DNA of 64,000 nt from Lutibacter sp. B1 (GTDB lineage: Bacteria > Bacteroidota > Bacteroidia > Flavobacteriales > Flavobacteriaceae). Made by a program: the position numbers and the translations under genes. Under the pieces are notes generated by a model. That model made no database searches, was not told the DNA's origin, and saw only the letters and a list, made by a program, of their open reading frames with translations. Shown in pieces: positions 26,747 through 35,578 of the stretch. How positions within the stretch are numbered: the stretch's first letter is position 1; each line of letters opens with the position of its first letter. Location of the stretch: contig NZ_JAAZUI010000020.1 in assembly GCF_012524075.1 (NCBI RefSeq), positions 1 to 64,000 of the forward strand, read 5' to 3'.

Positions 26747-27604
26747 ATGGAAAAATTAGTTGTTATCGGTTTAGGTTTAATAGGAGGTTCTTTAGCATTG
26801 GATTTGAAGAAAAGAGTTAATTTTAAAGTTTATGGTATAGACCAAAATCCTAATCATGTTACAAAAGCTTTGGAATTGGGTATTATTGATGAAGAAATTG
26901 ATTTTGAAAAAATTTCAGATGCTTCGGTAGTAATTATTGCAGTACCTGTAAATGTAGCTGCTGATGTTACCAATGAAGTTTTAAATAGAATTTCAAAAAA
27001 TACATTGGTTTTTGATGTAGGTTCAGTAAAACAAGGGATTTGCGAAACCATTTTAAACCATCCTAAACGTAAAAACTTTGTGGCTGCACATCCTTTGGCG
27101 GGAACAGAATTTTCCGGTCCGGAGGCGGCTATATACAATTTATTTGACGATAAGGTAAACATTATTTGTGAAGCTGATAAAAGCGATTGGCAAATTTTAG
27201 ATAAAGCAATAAGTATATTTAAAAAATTGAATATGCGTATAAAAATGATGAATCCTGAAGAGCACGACAGACACATTGCGTATGTTTCGCATTTGTCTCA
27301 CGTAAGCTCATTTATGCTCGGTAAAACAGTGTTGGAAATTGAAAAAAACGAACAGCATATTTTTGATATGGCCAGTACAGGTTTTGCTTCAACAGTACGT
27401 TTGGCAAAAAGTTCAGCAAATACATGGACACCAATTTTCCTTCAAAATAAAAAAAATATCATTCGTTCTTTAGAAGAGTACATCAAAAATCTAAATGAAT
27501 TTAAAGAAATGATTGAAAATGACGATGCTGTTGCTTTAAATGAAATAATGAATAACACAAACTATATCAAGACAATTTTAAACGGAATAAGACATAACAA
27601 CTAA
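26747..27604 (+). CDS. tyrA: prephenate dehydrogenase
   Basis: NAD(P)-dependent oxidative decarboxylation of prephenate to 4-hydroxyphenylpyruvate, the tyrosine branch. 285 aa, with a Rossmann start VVIGLGLIGGSLALDLKKR, then DVGSVKQGI, FVAAHPLAGTEFSGPEAA with the conserved His, and HDRHIAYVSHLSHVSSFML in the helical dimerisation domain. There is no ACT or chorismate-mutase domain: the mutase is fused to the next gene. It starts 2 bases after the aminotransferase stop. Confidence 0.94.
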   Translation: MEKLVVIGLGLIGGSLALDLKKRVNFKVYGIDQNPNHVTKALELGIIDEEIDFEKISDASVVIIAVPVNVAADVTNEVLNRISKNTLVFDVGSVKQGICETILNHPKRKNFVAAHPLAGTEFSGPEAAIYNLFDDKVNIICEADKSDWQILDKAISIFKKLNMRIKMMNPEEHDRHIAYVSHLSHVSSFMLGKTVLEIEKNEQHIFDMASTGFASTVRLAKSSANTWTPIFLQNKKNIIRSLEEYIKNLNEFKEMIENDDAVALNEIMNNTNYIKTILNGIRHNN

Positions 27605-27621
27605 GAAAAGAACTTAACGAA

Positions 27622-28698
27622 ATGGAAATTACAAAAGAAAATAGAAAGTGGTTAGATGGCATGAATTTGTCGCATCCAATAGTAATTGCAGGACCATGTA
27701 GTGCTGAAACAGAAGAACAAGTTTTAAAAACAGCTCATTTATTGAAAGATACAGACACAAATGTTTTTAGAGCCGGTATTTGGAAACCGAGAACTCGTCC
27801 GGGAGGTTTTGAAGGTGTTGGTGAGAAAGGGTTGCCTTGGTTGCAAAAAGTAAAACAAGAAACGGGTATGCTTATTACTACTGAGGTTGGTAATACAGAT
27901 CATGTTGAAAAAGCGTTGAAACACGGAATTGATATTTTATGGATTGGAGCACGAACTACAGTTAATCCTTTTGTAGTACAAGAAATTGCGGATGCTTTAA
28001 AAGGAGTTGATATACCTGTTTTGGTAAAAAATCCTGTAAATCCCGATTTACCTTTATGGTTAGGTGCTGTTGAGCGTTTTCAGGCAGCCGGTATTTCACA
28101 GTTAGGAGTTATTCACAGAGGTTTTTCTACCTATAATTCTTTGCATTACCGTAATAAACCAAAATGGCATATTGCAATTGAATTGAAAAAAGAATTTCCT
28201 GATTTACCTTTAATTTTAGATCCTTCTCATATTTGTGGGCGAAGAGATACTATTTTTGATGTTTCACAAACAGGGTTAGATTTAAATTACGACGGATTGA
28301 TGATTGAAACGCATATCGATCCGGATAATGCTTGGAGTGATGCCAAACAACAAATTACACCTGCAAGATTAGTTGAAATAACCCAAGAGTTAATAATCAG
28401 ACAAAAAAACAGTACTAAAGAAGAGTTTCAACGTAAGTTGAATATGTACAGAAAAGAATTGGATTTGCTGGACAGTAATTTAATTGATTTATTAAAAGAC
28501 AGAATGTCTATATCTGAAGAAATAGGCAGATTAAAACACAAAGAGAATGTAGCTATTCTGCAAAGTGGACGATGGTCTGAAATTTTGGAAAGCATGATTC
28601 AAGCCGGTGAAGAAAAAGGGTTGAACAAAGAATTTGTTGAAGAAATTTTCAAAGCAATTCATGTAGAATCAATCAACATTCAACACAATGTAAAATAA
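27622..28698 (+). CDS. bifunctional DAHP synthase-chorismate mutase
   Basis: 358-aa fusion of a type I-beta (KDO8P-like) DAHP synthase at about 1-265 and a type II (AroQ) chorismate mutase at about 270-358. Synthase motifs: IAGPCSAETEEQ, FRAGIWKPRTRPGGFEGVG, LVKNPVNPDLPLW, GVIHRGFSTY and LILDPSHICGRRD. Mutase part: YRKELDLLDSNLIDLLKDRMSISEEIGRLK, with the expected Arg/Lys active-site residues on its first helix. The order is the reverse of the Bacillus AroA fusion, which has the mutase first. It provides the first shikimate-pathway step and the branch-point step for Phe/Tyr, closing the operon 17 bases after tyrA. Confidence 0.93.
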   Translation: MEITKENRKWLDGMNLSHPIVIAGPCSAETEEQVLKTAHLLKDTDTNVFRAGIWKPRTRPGGFEGVGEKGLPWLQKVKQETGMLITTEVGNTDHVEKALKHGIDILWIGARTTVNPFVVQEIADALKGVDIPVLVKNPVNPDLPLWLGAVERFQAAGISQLGVIHRGFSTYNSLHYRNKPKWHIAIELKKEFPDLPLILDPSHICGRRDTIFDVSQTGLDLNYDGLMIETHIDPDNAWSDAKQQITPARLVEITQELIIRQKNSTKEEFQRKLNMYRKELDLLDSNLIDLLKDRMSISEEIGRLKHKENVAILQSGRWSEILESMIQAGEEKGLNKEFVEEIFKAIHVESINIQHNVK

Positions 28699-28700
28699 TA

Positions 28701-28728
28701 AAAAGGGAAGCAATTGCTTCCCTTTTTT
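28701..28728 (+). terminator. Rho-independent terminator of the Phe/Tyr operon
   Basis: Near-perfect stem AAAAGGGAAGCAA / TTGCTTCCCTTTT with the T run continuing. It ends the pheA operon 3 bases after the last stop. Confidence 0.93.
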
Positions 28729-28762
28729 ATTCAGTAGTCAAACATACTTTAAAACTTTAAAG

Positions 28763-28770
28763 TATATTTG
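28763..28770 (+). promoter_or_regulatory. -7 box for rsgA
   Basis: TATATTTG fits TAnnTTTG and ends 19 bases before the rsgA ATG. No clear -33 TTG. Confidence 0.5.
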
Positions 28771-28789
28771 TGTTTACGAAAAAAGTAAA

Positions 28790-29728
28790 ATGAAAGGAGT
28801 TGTAACAAAATCTACCGGAAGTTGGTATACGGTTTTTACCGAAAACAAAAACAGTATTGATTGTAGGTTAAAAGGAAAGTTTAGAATTAAAGGCATTAAA
28901 AGCACAAATCCTGTTGCTGTTGGAGATCATGTTATTTTTGAATTTGAAGAAGGTAAAGAAACTGGCGTAATCAACCAAATAGTAGACAGAAAAAACTACA
29001 TCATTCGTAAATCTGTAAATCTTTCAAAACAAACTCATATTATTGCTGCAAATATTGATATAGCATTTTTATTAGTCACTATTGATAATCCACCAACATT
29101 TACCGGTTTTATAGACAGATTTTTAGCAACTGCCGAGGCATATGGCATTAAAGCAGTTATTCTTTTTAATAAAATAGACATGTATTCATCTGAATTGTTG
29201 GAAAAAAAAGAGGAATTAGAAAAAATATATACTTCAATAGGTTATAAATGTATTGATGTTTCAGCTACTGAAAATATCAATTTAGAGAAGGTTAAAGAGT
29301 TAATGAAAGGGAAAACCACCATGTTTTCAGGGCATTCGGGTGTTGGAAAATCTACCTTAATAAATGCAATTGAACCTTTATTGAATTTAAAAACAGCCGA
29401 AATATCCAAACAACACAAACAAGGATTGCACACCACAACTTTTGCCGAAATGTTTGAGTTAAGTTTTGGTGGTTTTATAATTGACACTCCGGGTATTAAA
29501 GGTTTTGGAGTGGTTGATTTCGAACCTCAAGAAATTACAGATTATTTTCCTGAATTTTTTAAGTTGAAGTCTGAGTGTAAATTCAATAATTGTCTTCATA
29601 TCAACGAACCAAATTGTGCCATTAAAGAAGCACTTGCTAACGATAAAATTGCATTTTCACGTTATAAAAGTTATTTACAAATAATTGAAGGTGAAGAAGA
29701 AAATTACAGAACCGATATTTACGCTTAA
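28790..29728 (+). CDS. rsgA: ribosome small-subunit biogenesis GTPase RsgA
   Basis: Circularly permuted GTPase that checks maturation of the 30S decoding centre. An N-terminal OB domain (about 1-70) is followed by the permuted G motifs: NKID (G4) near residue 125, then GHSGVGKSTLIN (G1, P-loop) and DTPGIKGFG (G3). A C-terminal zinc-binding domain reads ECKFNNCLHINEPNC, with Cys-Cys-His-Cys spacing. 312 aa, a usual length. The D-aminoacyl-tRNA deacylase gene follows 3 bases later in the same transcript. Confidence 0.96.
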   Translation: MKGVVTKSTGSWYTVFTENKNSIDCRLKGKFRIKGIKSTNPVAVGDHVIFEFEEGKETGVINQIVDRKNYIIRKSVNLSKQTHIIAANIDIAFLLVTIDNPPTFTGFIDRFLATAEAYGIKAVILFNKIDMYSSELLEKKEELEKIYTSIGYKCIDVSATENINLEKVKELMKGKTTMFSGHSGVGKSTLINAIEPLLNLKTAEISKQHKQGLHTTTFAEMFELSFGGFIIDTPGIKGFGVVDFEPQEITDYFPEFFKLKSECKFNNCLHINEPNCAIKEALANDKIAFSRYKSYLQIIEGEEENYRTDIYA

Positions 29729-29731
29729 ATT

Positions 29732-30184
29732 ATGAGAGCAGTTATTCAAAGAGTATCAAAAGCTTCTGTAACAATAAACAAGGTTAAGGTAAGTGCTATT
29801 AACAATGGTATTTTAATTTTATTGGGAATTGAAGACGATGATAGTATTGATGATATTCAATGGCTAAGCAAAAAAATTGTCAATCTCAGAATTTTTAATG
29901 ATGAAAATGAGGTAATGAATAAATCTTTGATTGATGTTAATGGTGATGCTATAGTTGTGAGTCAATTTACACTTCATGCAAGTACTAAAAAAGGAAACAG
30001 ACCTTCTTATATAAAGGCAGCAAAGCCCAATATAGCAATTCCTTTATATAAAAGTTTTATACAACAAATTGAGCAAGACCTAAATAAAAAAGTTGGTACA
30101 GGTGAGTTTGGTGCCGATATGAAAGTTGAACTTATAAATGATGGACCGGTTACCATAATAATAGATACAAAAAAAAGGGAATAA
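29732..30184 (+). CDS. dtd: D-aminoacyl-tRNA deacylase
   Basis: Removes D-amino acids (and Gly from tRNA-Ala) mischarged to tRNA. 150 aa, the typical Dtd size. The conserved start MRAVIQRVSKASVTIN, the catalytic SQFTL motif (VVSQFTLHAST, with Thr as nucleophile region), KGNRPSY, and the C-terminal GTGEFGADMKVELINDGPVTI with the cross-subunit Gly-Pro motif (here DGPVTI) are all present. It is cotranscribed with rsgA. Confidence 0.96.
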   Translation: MRAVIQRVSKASVTINKVKVSAINNGILILLGIEDDDSIDDIQWLSKKIVNLRIFNDENEVMNKSLIDVNGDAIVVSQFTLHASTKKGNRPSYIKAAKPNIAIPLYKSFIQQIEQDLNKKVGTGEFGADMKVELINDGPVTIIIDTKKRE

Positions 30185-30207
30185 TTTTTTCATTAAAAAA
30201 AGATTTT

Positions 30208-30229
30208 TTTATCTTTATATAAAGATAAA
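30208..30229. promoter_or_regulatory. perfect AT-rich palindrome before DUF3857 gene
   Basis: A perfect 22-base palindrome centred on TATCTTTATATAAAGATA (30210-30227), ending 5 bases before the ATG at 30235. Its left half TATCTTTA resembles a -7 box. It may be an operator or an mRNA hairpin near the start codon. Confidence 0.45.
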
Positions 30230-30234
30230 TTTCT

Positions 30235-32142
30235 ATGAAAAAATTAAAAATTGCCCCATTTTTATTGTTTTTTATCACATTCTCCTATTCTCAAGACTTC
30301 AATTTTAAAGAGTTATCAATTCCTGAAGCGTTAAAAAAAGACGCTAATTCTGTTGTTAGATTTGAAAACCTTTCGCTAGAGATGAAATCTCAACAAGAAA
30401 TGATTATCAAAGTTGACAAAGCTATTACAGTTTATAATAATTTAGCTGACGGATATGCAGACCTCACAGTATATTATGATAAACGAACCGATGTAAAAAA
30501 TATCAAAGGCTATGTTTATGATAAAAATGGAGAGGAAATAAAGAAGATTAGAAAAAGTGATTTTAAAGATTATAGTGCTTCCGGCGGTTCACTTTATACA
30601 GATAATAGAGTTTTATATTATGACTATATCCCAACAGTTTATCCATTTACAATACACTATTATTACGAGGTTAAAACGTCAAATACTGCCTTTATTATAC
30701 CATGGTTTCCTGTAGATTCATATTATCAAAGTGTACAAAAATCAACCTATAGTTTAAAATATCCGTCTGATGTTACATTTGCAAAAGCTGAAAACAATTT
30801 TGAAGAGTATACTATTAAAAAAGAAGAAGCCGAAGGAATATTAACTTATGAAATAGAAAATGTAGCTTCTATAGAGCGAGAACCATATTCACCTCCATTT
30901 AGAAATTTTTCACCTAATGTGAGATTTGGAGTAAATAAGTATAATCTTGAAGGAGTTAATGGTGAAGCAAATGATTGGAAAGAATTTGGAAAATGGTACT
31001 ATGAAAACCTACTTAAAAACACGTTTGAATTATCGGAAGCTACAAAAATAGAAATGCAAAACTTAACTTCAACTATTGATGATCCAATCCAAAAAGCAAA
31101 AATTATTTATGAATATGTACAAAATAAAGTGCGATATATAAGTATACAAGTTGGTATTGGAGGTTATAAACCAATGTTGGCAAGTGAAGTTGATAAATTA
31201 GGTTATGGCGATTGTAAAGCGTTAACTAACTACACCAAAGCATTGTTAGATGCTGTTGGAATTTCATCAAACTATACGGTAATATACGGGGATAATGATA
31301 AAAGAGATATTACGAACAGATTTTTATCTATTCAAGGAAATCACATTATTCTAAACGTTCCGACTGATAAAGATGATATTTGGTTAGAATGTACCAGTCA
31401 AAAAGTACCATTTGGGCATTTAGGAAGCTTTACTGACGATAGAGATGCTTTGGTGATAACTCCGGAAGGCGGAATTATTAAGCATACCAAAGTTTACAAA
31501 GCCGATGAAAATTTGCAATTAACAAAAGGTTCCTTTTCAATTGATAATAAAGGAAAAATAAGTGCTAAAGTTAACATAGAATCGAAGGGAATTCAGTACG
31601 ATTATAATTTGCAGTACGATGGTAAAAGTGAAACCGAATTAGACCTTGAGTTTAAAGAATACCTTTCGAATATTAATAACATTCATTTTACAACTATCAA
31701 AGTTTTAAATAATAAAGAGGATTTTAAATTCTTAGCAACTCTAGAATTTACTGCCGAAGATTATGTTTCGTTTAGTGGAGATCAAATGTTGGTTCCTGTC
31801 AATGCATTTAGCCAAGGTGTGTACGTGCCTAAACGAATTAGAAACAGAAAATTACCAATACAAATAAGCAGAGGTTATATAGATTTAGATGAGGTAGAAA
31901 TAAAACTACCTAAAAGTTACAGTATTGAGTTTTTACCTGAAACTACCGAAATCACATCCAAATTTGGAACGTATTCAATACATATTTCCAAAATAAAGGA
32001 GAATACATATTTGTATAAAAGAAAACTGAAGATAAATGAAGGAACATACCCAAAAGAAGACTATGATGTGTATAGAGATTTTAGAAAAAATATTAGAAAA
32101 CACGATAATTTAAAAATAGTTTTAAAAAAGAACTCAATATGA
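30235..32142 (+). CDS. exported DUF3857/transglutaminase-like protein
   Basis: 635 aa with a signal peptide (MKKLKIAPFLLFFITFSYSQ), an N-terminal DUF3857 beta-rich domain (about 25-240) and a transglutaminase-like core from about 270. The core looks catalytically competent: the Cys lies in LGYGDCKALTNYTKALL, the His in GNHIILNV and an acidic residue in IWLECT. The C-terminal part is a further beta domain (DUF2569/3858-like). Such proteins are common in Bacteroidota and their function is unknown; a periplasmic or outer-surface crosslinking or peptidase role is only inferred. The stop overlaps the next gene start (ATGA). Confidence 0.85.
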   Translation: MKKLKIAPFLLFFITFSYSQDFNFKELSIPEALKKDANSVVRFENLSLEMKSQQEMIIKVDKAITVYNNLADGYADLTVYYDKRTDVKNIKGYVYDKNGEEIKKIRKSDFKDYSASGGSLYTDNRVLYYDYIPTVYPFTIHYYYEVKTSNTAFIIPWFPVDSYYQSVQKSTYSLKYPSDVTFAKAENNFEEYTIKKEEAEGILTYEIENVASIEREPYSPPFRNFSPNVRFGVNKYNLEGVNGEANDWKEFGKWYYENLLKNTFELSEATKIEMQNLTSTIDDPIQKAKIIYEYVQNKVRYISIQVGIGGYKPMLASEVDKLGYGDCKALTNYTKALLDAVGISSNYTVIYGDNDKRDITNRFLSIQGNHIILNVPTDKDDIWLECTSQKVPFGHLGSFTDDRDALVITPEGGIIKHTKVYKADENLQLTKGSFSIDNKGKISAKVNIESKGIQYDYNLQYDGKSETELDLEFKEYLSNINNIHFTTIKVLNNKEDFKFLATLEFTAEDYVSFSGDQMLVPVNAFSQGVYVPKRIRNRKLPIQISRGYIDLDEVEIKLPKSYSIEFLPETTEITSKFGTYSIHISKIKENTYLYKRKLKINEGTYPKEDYDVYRDFRKNIRKHDNLKIVLKKNSI

Positions 32143-34144
32143 AAAAGGTATTAATCACGTTGTCATTTGTTTTAGTAACAAGTTTTATTTTTTCTCAAGA
32201 TTACAGGTTAGGTAAAGTATCTAAAGAAGAATTACAAGAAAAATATTATCCGTTAGATTCTTCAGCCAATGCTGCGGTGCTATATAAAAAAAGCAAAACG
32301 TACTATACGTATAATGAACAATTAGGGTGGACTTTGATAACGGAAGTTCATGAGAGAATAAAAATTTATAATAAAGAAGGGTATGATTGGGCAACAAAAA
32401 AAATAACTCTTTATGCTGAAGATGAACAAGAGAAACTAACCATAAAAGCTTATACCTACAATTTAGAAAAAGGCAAAATAGAAAAGATAAAACTTAAGAA
32501 TGGTGATATTTTTTCAGAAAATATGAATAAATATTGGAATGCTACAAAATTTACCATGCCAAATTTAACAGAAGGTTGCGTTGTAGAATGGGAGTATACC
32601 ATAAGATCGCCTTATTATTGGCATATTGATGAAATTCAAATTCAATATAAAATACCTGTTAAATTTATTGAAGCACAAGTAACAACACCAGATTTTTTTG
32701 TGTTTAAAAACCAAACAAAAGGATATATTCCTTTTAATATAAATAAAACCCAAAAACAATCTTCAATGGTATTTCTTAACAAAAGAAGAGAAAGTAATGG
32801 GTATGTAGAAAAAACGTCATTTAATCAAGAAAAAGTAACCTATGTATCTAACGTATTAGAATTTCAGCTAAATGATGTGCCTGCCATTATAGAAGAACCT
32901 TATGTAAATAATATAGATAATTATACCTCATCATTAAAATTTGAATTAACAGCCTATACACCTAAGTACGATACTCACAAGTATTACAATACAACTTGGG
33001 AAGATGTTACCAAAAAACTATTTATAAAAGTTCTGATTTTGGGAAAGAACTTGAAATCACATCACATTTTAAAGATGATTTAGCTTCTTTAGTAGCAACT
33101 GAAGCACCTTCAGCTGAAAAAATTGGTAAGATTTTTCAATTTGTTAAAAGCAAAATAAAATGGAACGGATATCACAGTAAATATACAAGTGATGGTGTAA
33201 GAAAAGCATATAAAGAAGGCGTTGGTAATGTAGCGGAGATTAACTTAACACTGGTTGCTATGCTGCGCGAAGCCGGTATAAAAGCAAATCCTATTTTGGT
33301 GAGTACCAGAGATAATGGAATTCCTATTTTTCCTACAACCGATGGCTTTAATTATGTAATATCGGGTGTGGAAATTGGAGATCAAATAGTAATGTTAGAT
33401 GCTACTGAACAATATAGTTTGCCTAATGTTTTGCCGTTAAGAGATATTAATTGGCAAGGTCGAATTGTGAGAGAAGACGGTACTTCTGATTGGGTTGATT
33501 TAACTACAAATAATCCTTCATTAAAAAATTCAATAATGAAAATTGATATCAATGATGAAGGAGAAATTGAAGGAATGAACAGAGTTCAATACTCAAATTT
33601 AGAAGCATTAAAGTATAGAAATAAGAATGCAAAAATTAAAGAAGAAGACATAATTATTAAAGCTGAAGAAGAAAACGGAGGAATAGAGATTTCAGAATTT
33701 AAAGTTGATAATAAAACAAATTTAGACAAGTCGGTTATTGAAGTGTATAAATTTTCTTCCGAAGAATTAACCGATGTTATGGGAGATAAAATATATTTTA
33801 AACCATTGTTATTTAATGCTTTAGAAGAGAATCTTTTTAAGCTCGAAAAAAGGGAATATCCAATTGATTTTGGAACTCCGTTAGTATCAAAAAATATGCT
33901 AAGTATAACAATCCCGGAAGGTTTTTCTGTTGAGTCTTTGCCCGAAAATTTAGCAATAGGGTTGCCTAATAAATATGGTGTGTATAAATTTGATATTTCT
34001 GTTAACGGTAATAAAATTGATATATATTCAATATTACAAATAAATACTCCGGTGTACCCAATTCAATTTTATTCTGAAATTAAAGAGTTTTATAAGCAAA
34101 TAGTAAATAAAAACGTAGAACAAATTGTTTTAAAAAAGGTTTAA
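32139..34144 (+). pseudogene. second DUF3857/transglutaminase-like protein, frameshifted
   Basis: Paralogue of the upstream gene, split into two overlapping frames. The first (32139-33083) has a signal peptide (MKKVLITLSFVLVTSFIFSQ) and the DUF3857 domain. The second carries on from about 33018 (TIYKSSDFGKELEITSHF) to 34144. The join is at the A6 run 33012-33017: one more A, or a -1 shift, restores about 668 residues in one frame. The transglutaminase-like part lacks the catalytic residues: GDCKAL becomes GNVAEI and NH becomes NY, while the Asp stays (VMLDATEQ). Both halves keep normal coding quality, so a sequencing error in the homopolymer is as likely as a real mutation. Confidence 0.8.
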
Positions 34145-34250
34145 ATGTATAGTTAAGAAATCATTAAAAATAAATAGTATTCAAAAGTTTGTTAATTTTT
34201 TAGTATAATTGTTCTTTTAAATTTAAAACTAACTATTAAAATAAATAAAA

Positions 34251-34907
34251 ATGAAAAAACTAATTGCATTATTATTTTTGGTAAATATTGCTTTTGTTTC
34301 TTGTAAAACAGATAAACCTAAACAACAAGAAGCTGAAGTTGAAGCAGATAAAACTGAAGTAACCATGGCTTCGCTTGAAGATGGAAAGTATACGGTAAAC
34401 CCGGAATCTTCATTATTAAATTGGAAAGGATTTAAACCAACAGGTGCGCATAACGGTACTGTAGCTATTAAAGAAGGTAGTTTTACCATTCAAGAAGGAA
34501 GTTTAACTTCCGGTTCATTTGCGTTTGATATGAGTACTATTACAGTTTTAGATATTCCTGCAGATGATGAGTTTAACGGTAAATTGGTTGGACATTTAAA
34601 AAGCGGTGATTTTTTTGATGTTGAAAATTTTGAAACATCAACATTTGAAATTACTGAAGTTGAAAAAGTTGGTGAAGGTTATAAAGTAAAAGGTAATTTA
34701 ACAGTTAAAGATATTACCAAACCAATTGAATTTGCTGCTTCTGTTTCTTCGGAAGAAGGAGTGGTGGTTTTAAAAGGAGATAGCTTTAAAATTGACAGAA
34801 CCGAATTTGATATTAAATATAAATCAGCAAAATTCTTTGACAATTTAAAAGATAAATTTATAAATGACGAGTTTGAAATTTCTTTTGAAGTAAAAGCTTC
34901 AAAATAA
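34251..34907 (+). CDS. YceI-family lipoprotein
   Basis: 218 aa. Lipoprotein signal peptide MKKLIALLFLVNIAFVSC with the lipid-anchor Cys at residue 18, then a low-complexity Glu/Lys/Asp linker. A YceI lipocalin-like domain from about 45 begins DGKYTVNPESSLLNWKG and contains KEGSFTIQEGSLTSGSFAFDMSTI, VKGNLTVKDITKPIEF and a C-terminal DEFEISFEVKA strand. The family binds isoprenoid-like or other amphiphilic ligands in the periplasm; ligand unknown here. Single-gene unit with a terminator 17 bases after the stop. Confidence 0.92.
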   Translation: MKKLIALLFLVNIAFVSCKTDKPKQQEAEVEADKTEVTMASLEDGKYTVNPESSLLNWKGFKPTGAHNGTVAIKEGSFTIQEGSLTSGSFAFDMSTITVLDIPADDEFNGKLVGHLKSGDFFDVENFETSTFEITEVEKVGEGYKVKGNLTVKDITKPIEFAASVSSEEGVVVLKGDSFKIDRTEFDIKYKSAKFFDNLKDKFINDEFEISFEVKASK

Positions 34908-34923
34908 TATAACAGTAATTTTG

Positions 34924-34960
34924 AAAAAAGGCTGTAATTACTTTAATTACAGCCTTTTTT
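34924..34960. terminator. bidirectional terminator
   Basis: Stem AAAAAAGGCTGTAATTA / TAATTACAGCCTTTTTT with a 3-base loop. A and T runs on both sides let it serve the YceI gene on the plus strand and the lrp-type gene on the minus strand. Confidence 0.92.
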
Positions 34961-35423
34961 ATTCAATAGGCAAACAAGTATATTCTTTAACCGAGCTCAA
35001 AACAAAATTACTTTGAACATTCGCTACAGGTTCTAAAACAGAAAGTTTATTTTTTAAAAATAATTGGTACGATTTTATATTTGGAGTAATTATTTTTAAC
35101 AGATAATCAAAATTACCGGCTATATGGTAGCATTCGGTAATTTCAGGCATTTTTTTTATGGCACTCTCAAATTGCTTAATAAGTTTGTTTGAGTGTACTT
35201 GCAGAGTTACCTGACAAAATACCTCTAAATGCAATCCAACTTTTTCTTTGTTTAATTTTGCAATATAATCTTGAATTACACCGGTTTTTTCTAGTCTTTT
35301 AATTCTGTCGTATGTTGGTGAAGCGGTTAAACCAATTTTAACGGCAATTTCTTTTACATTCATTTTTGAATTCTCTTGTAAAAGCATTAAAATTTTTTTG
35401 TCAATTAAATCCAGGTTGGTCAT
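34959..35423 (-). CDS. Lrp/AsnC-family transcriptional regulator
   Basis: 154 aa. N-terminal winged HTH (DLIDKKILMLLQENSKMNVKEIAVKIGLTASPTYDRIKRLEKTGVIQDY), then the RAM/AsnC ligand-binding domain (FCQVTLQVHSNKLIKQFE, CYHIAGNFDYLLKI). It is divergent from a methionine-gamma-lyase-like gene with a 155-base shared control region holding an inverted repeat. Lrp-type regulators divergent from methionine gamma-lyase are known in Pseudomonas putida (MdeR/mdeA). By that analogy it probably controls the neighbour in response to methionine or another amino acid. Confidence 0.92.
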   Translation of the reverse strand: MTNLDLIDKKILMLLQENSKMNVKEIAVKIGLTASPTYDRIKRLEKTGVIQDYIAKLNKEKVGLHLEVFCQVTLQVHSNKLIKQFESAIKKMPEITECYHIAGNFDYLLKIITPNIKSYQLFLKNKLSVLEPVANVQSNFVLSSVKEYTCLPIE

Positions 35424-35509
35424 CTCAGTAAAATTTTCTAAAAATAGTATATAACAGTAAATATAAAAGTAAATAATACTGAATACAAATTAAAATTTAG
35501 TAAAATTAT

Positions 35510-35531
35510 CTGTTATGAATATATATAACAG
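35510..35531. promoter_or_regulatory. inverted repeat, candidate Lrp-type operator
   Basis: CTGTTAT-N8-ATAACAG in the gap between the divergent lrp-type and lyase genes. A further ATAACAG half-site lies near 35452-35458. The size suits a dimeric Lrp/AsnC protein. Binding is inferred only from position and symmetry. Confidence 0.55.
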
Positions 35532-35578
35532 TTTATTAAGTTGTTTTTTTATAATTTTATATAATTAATTAGTTAGTT

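Noticed and set aside
26854-27276. 140-codon minus-strand frame opposite tyrA
   Set aside because: Lies wholly within tyrA and has no family features; a shadow frame.
33001-33030. Programmed -1 frameshift at the A6 run
   Set aside because: Zero-frame codons are ACC AAA AAA CTA, so the AAAAAAC is not in the A-AAA-AAC phase and no strong downstream stem is seen; mutation or sequencing error is simpler.
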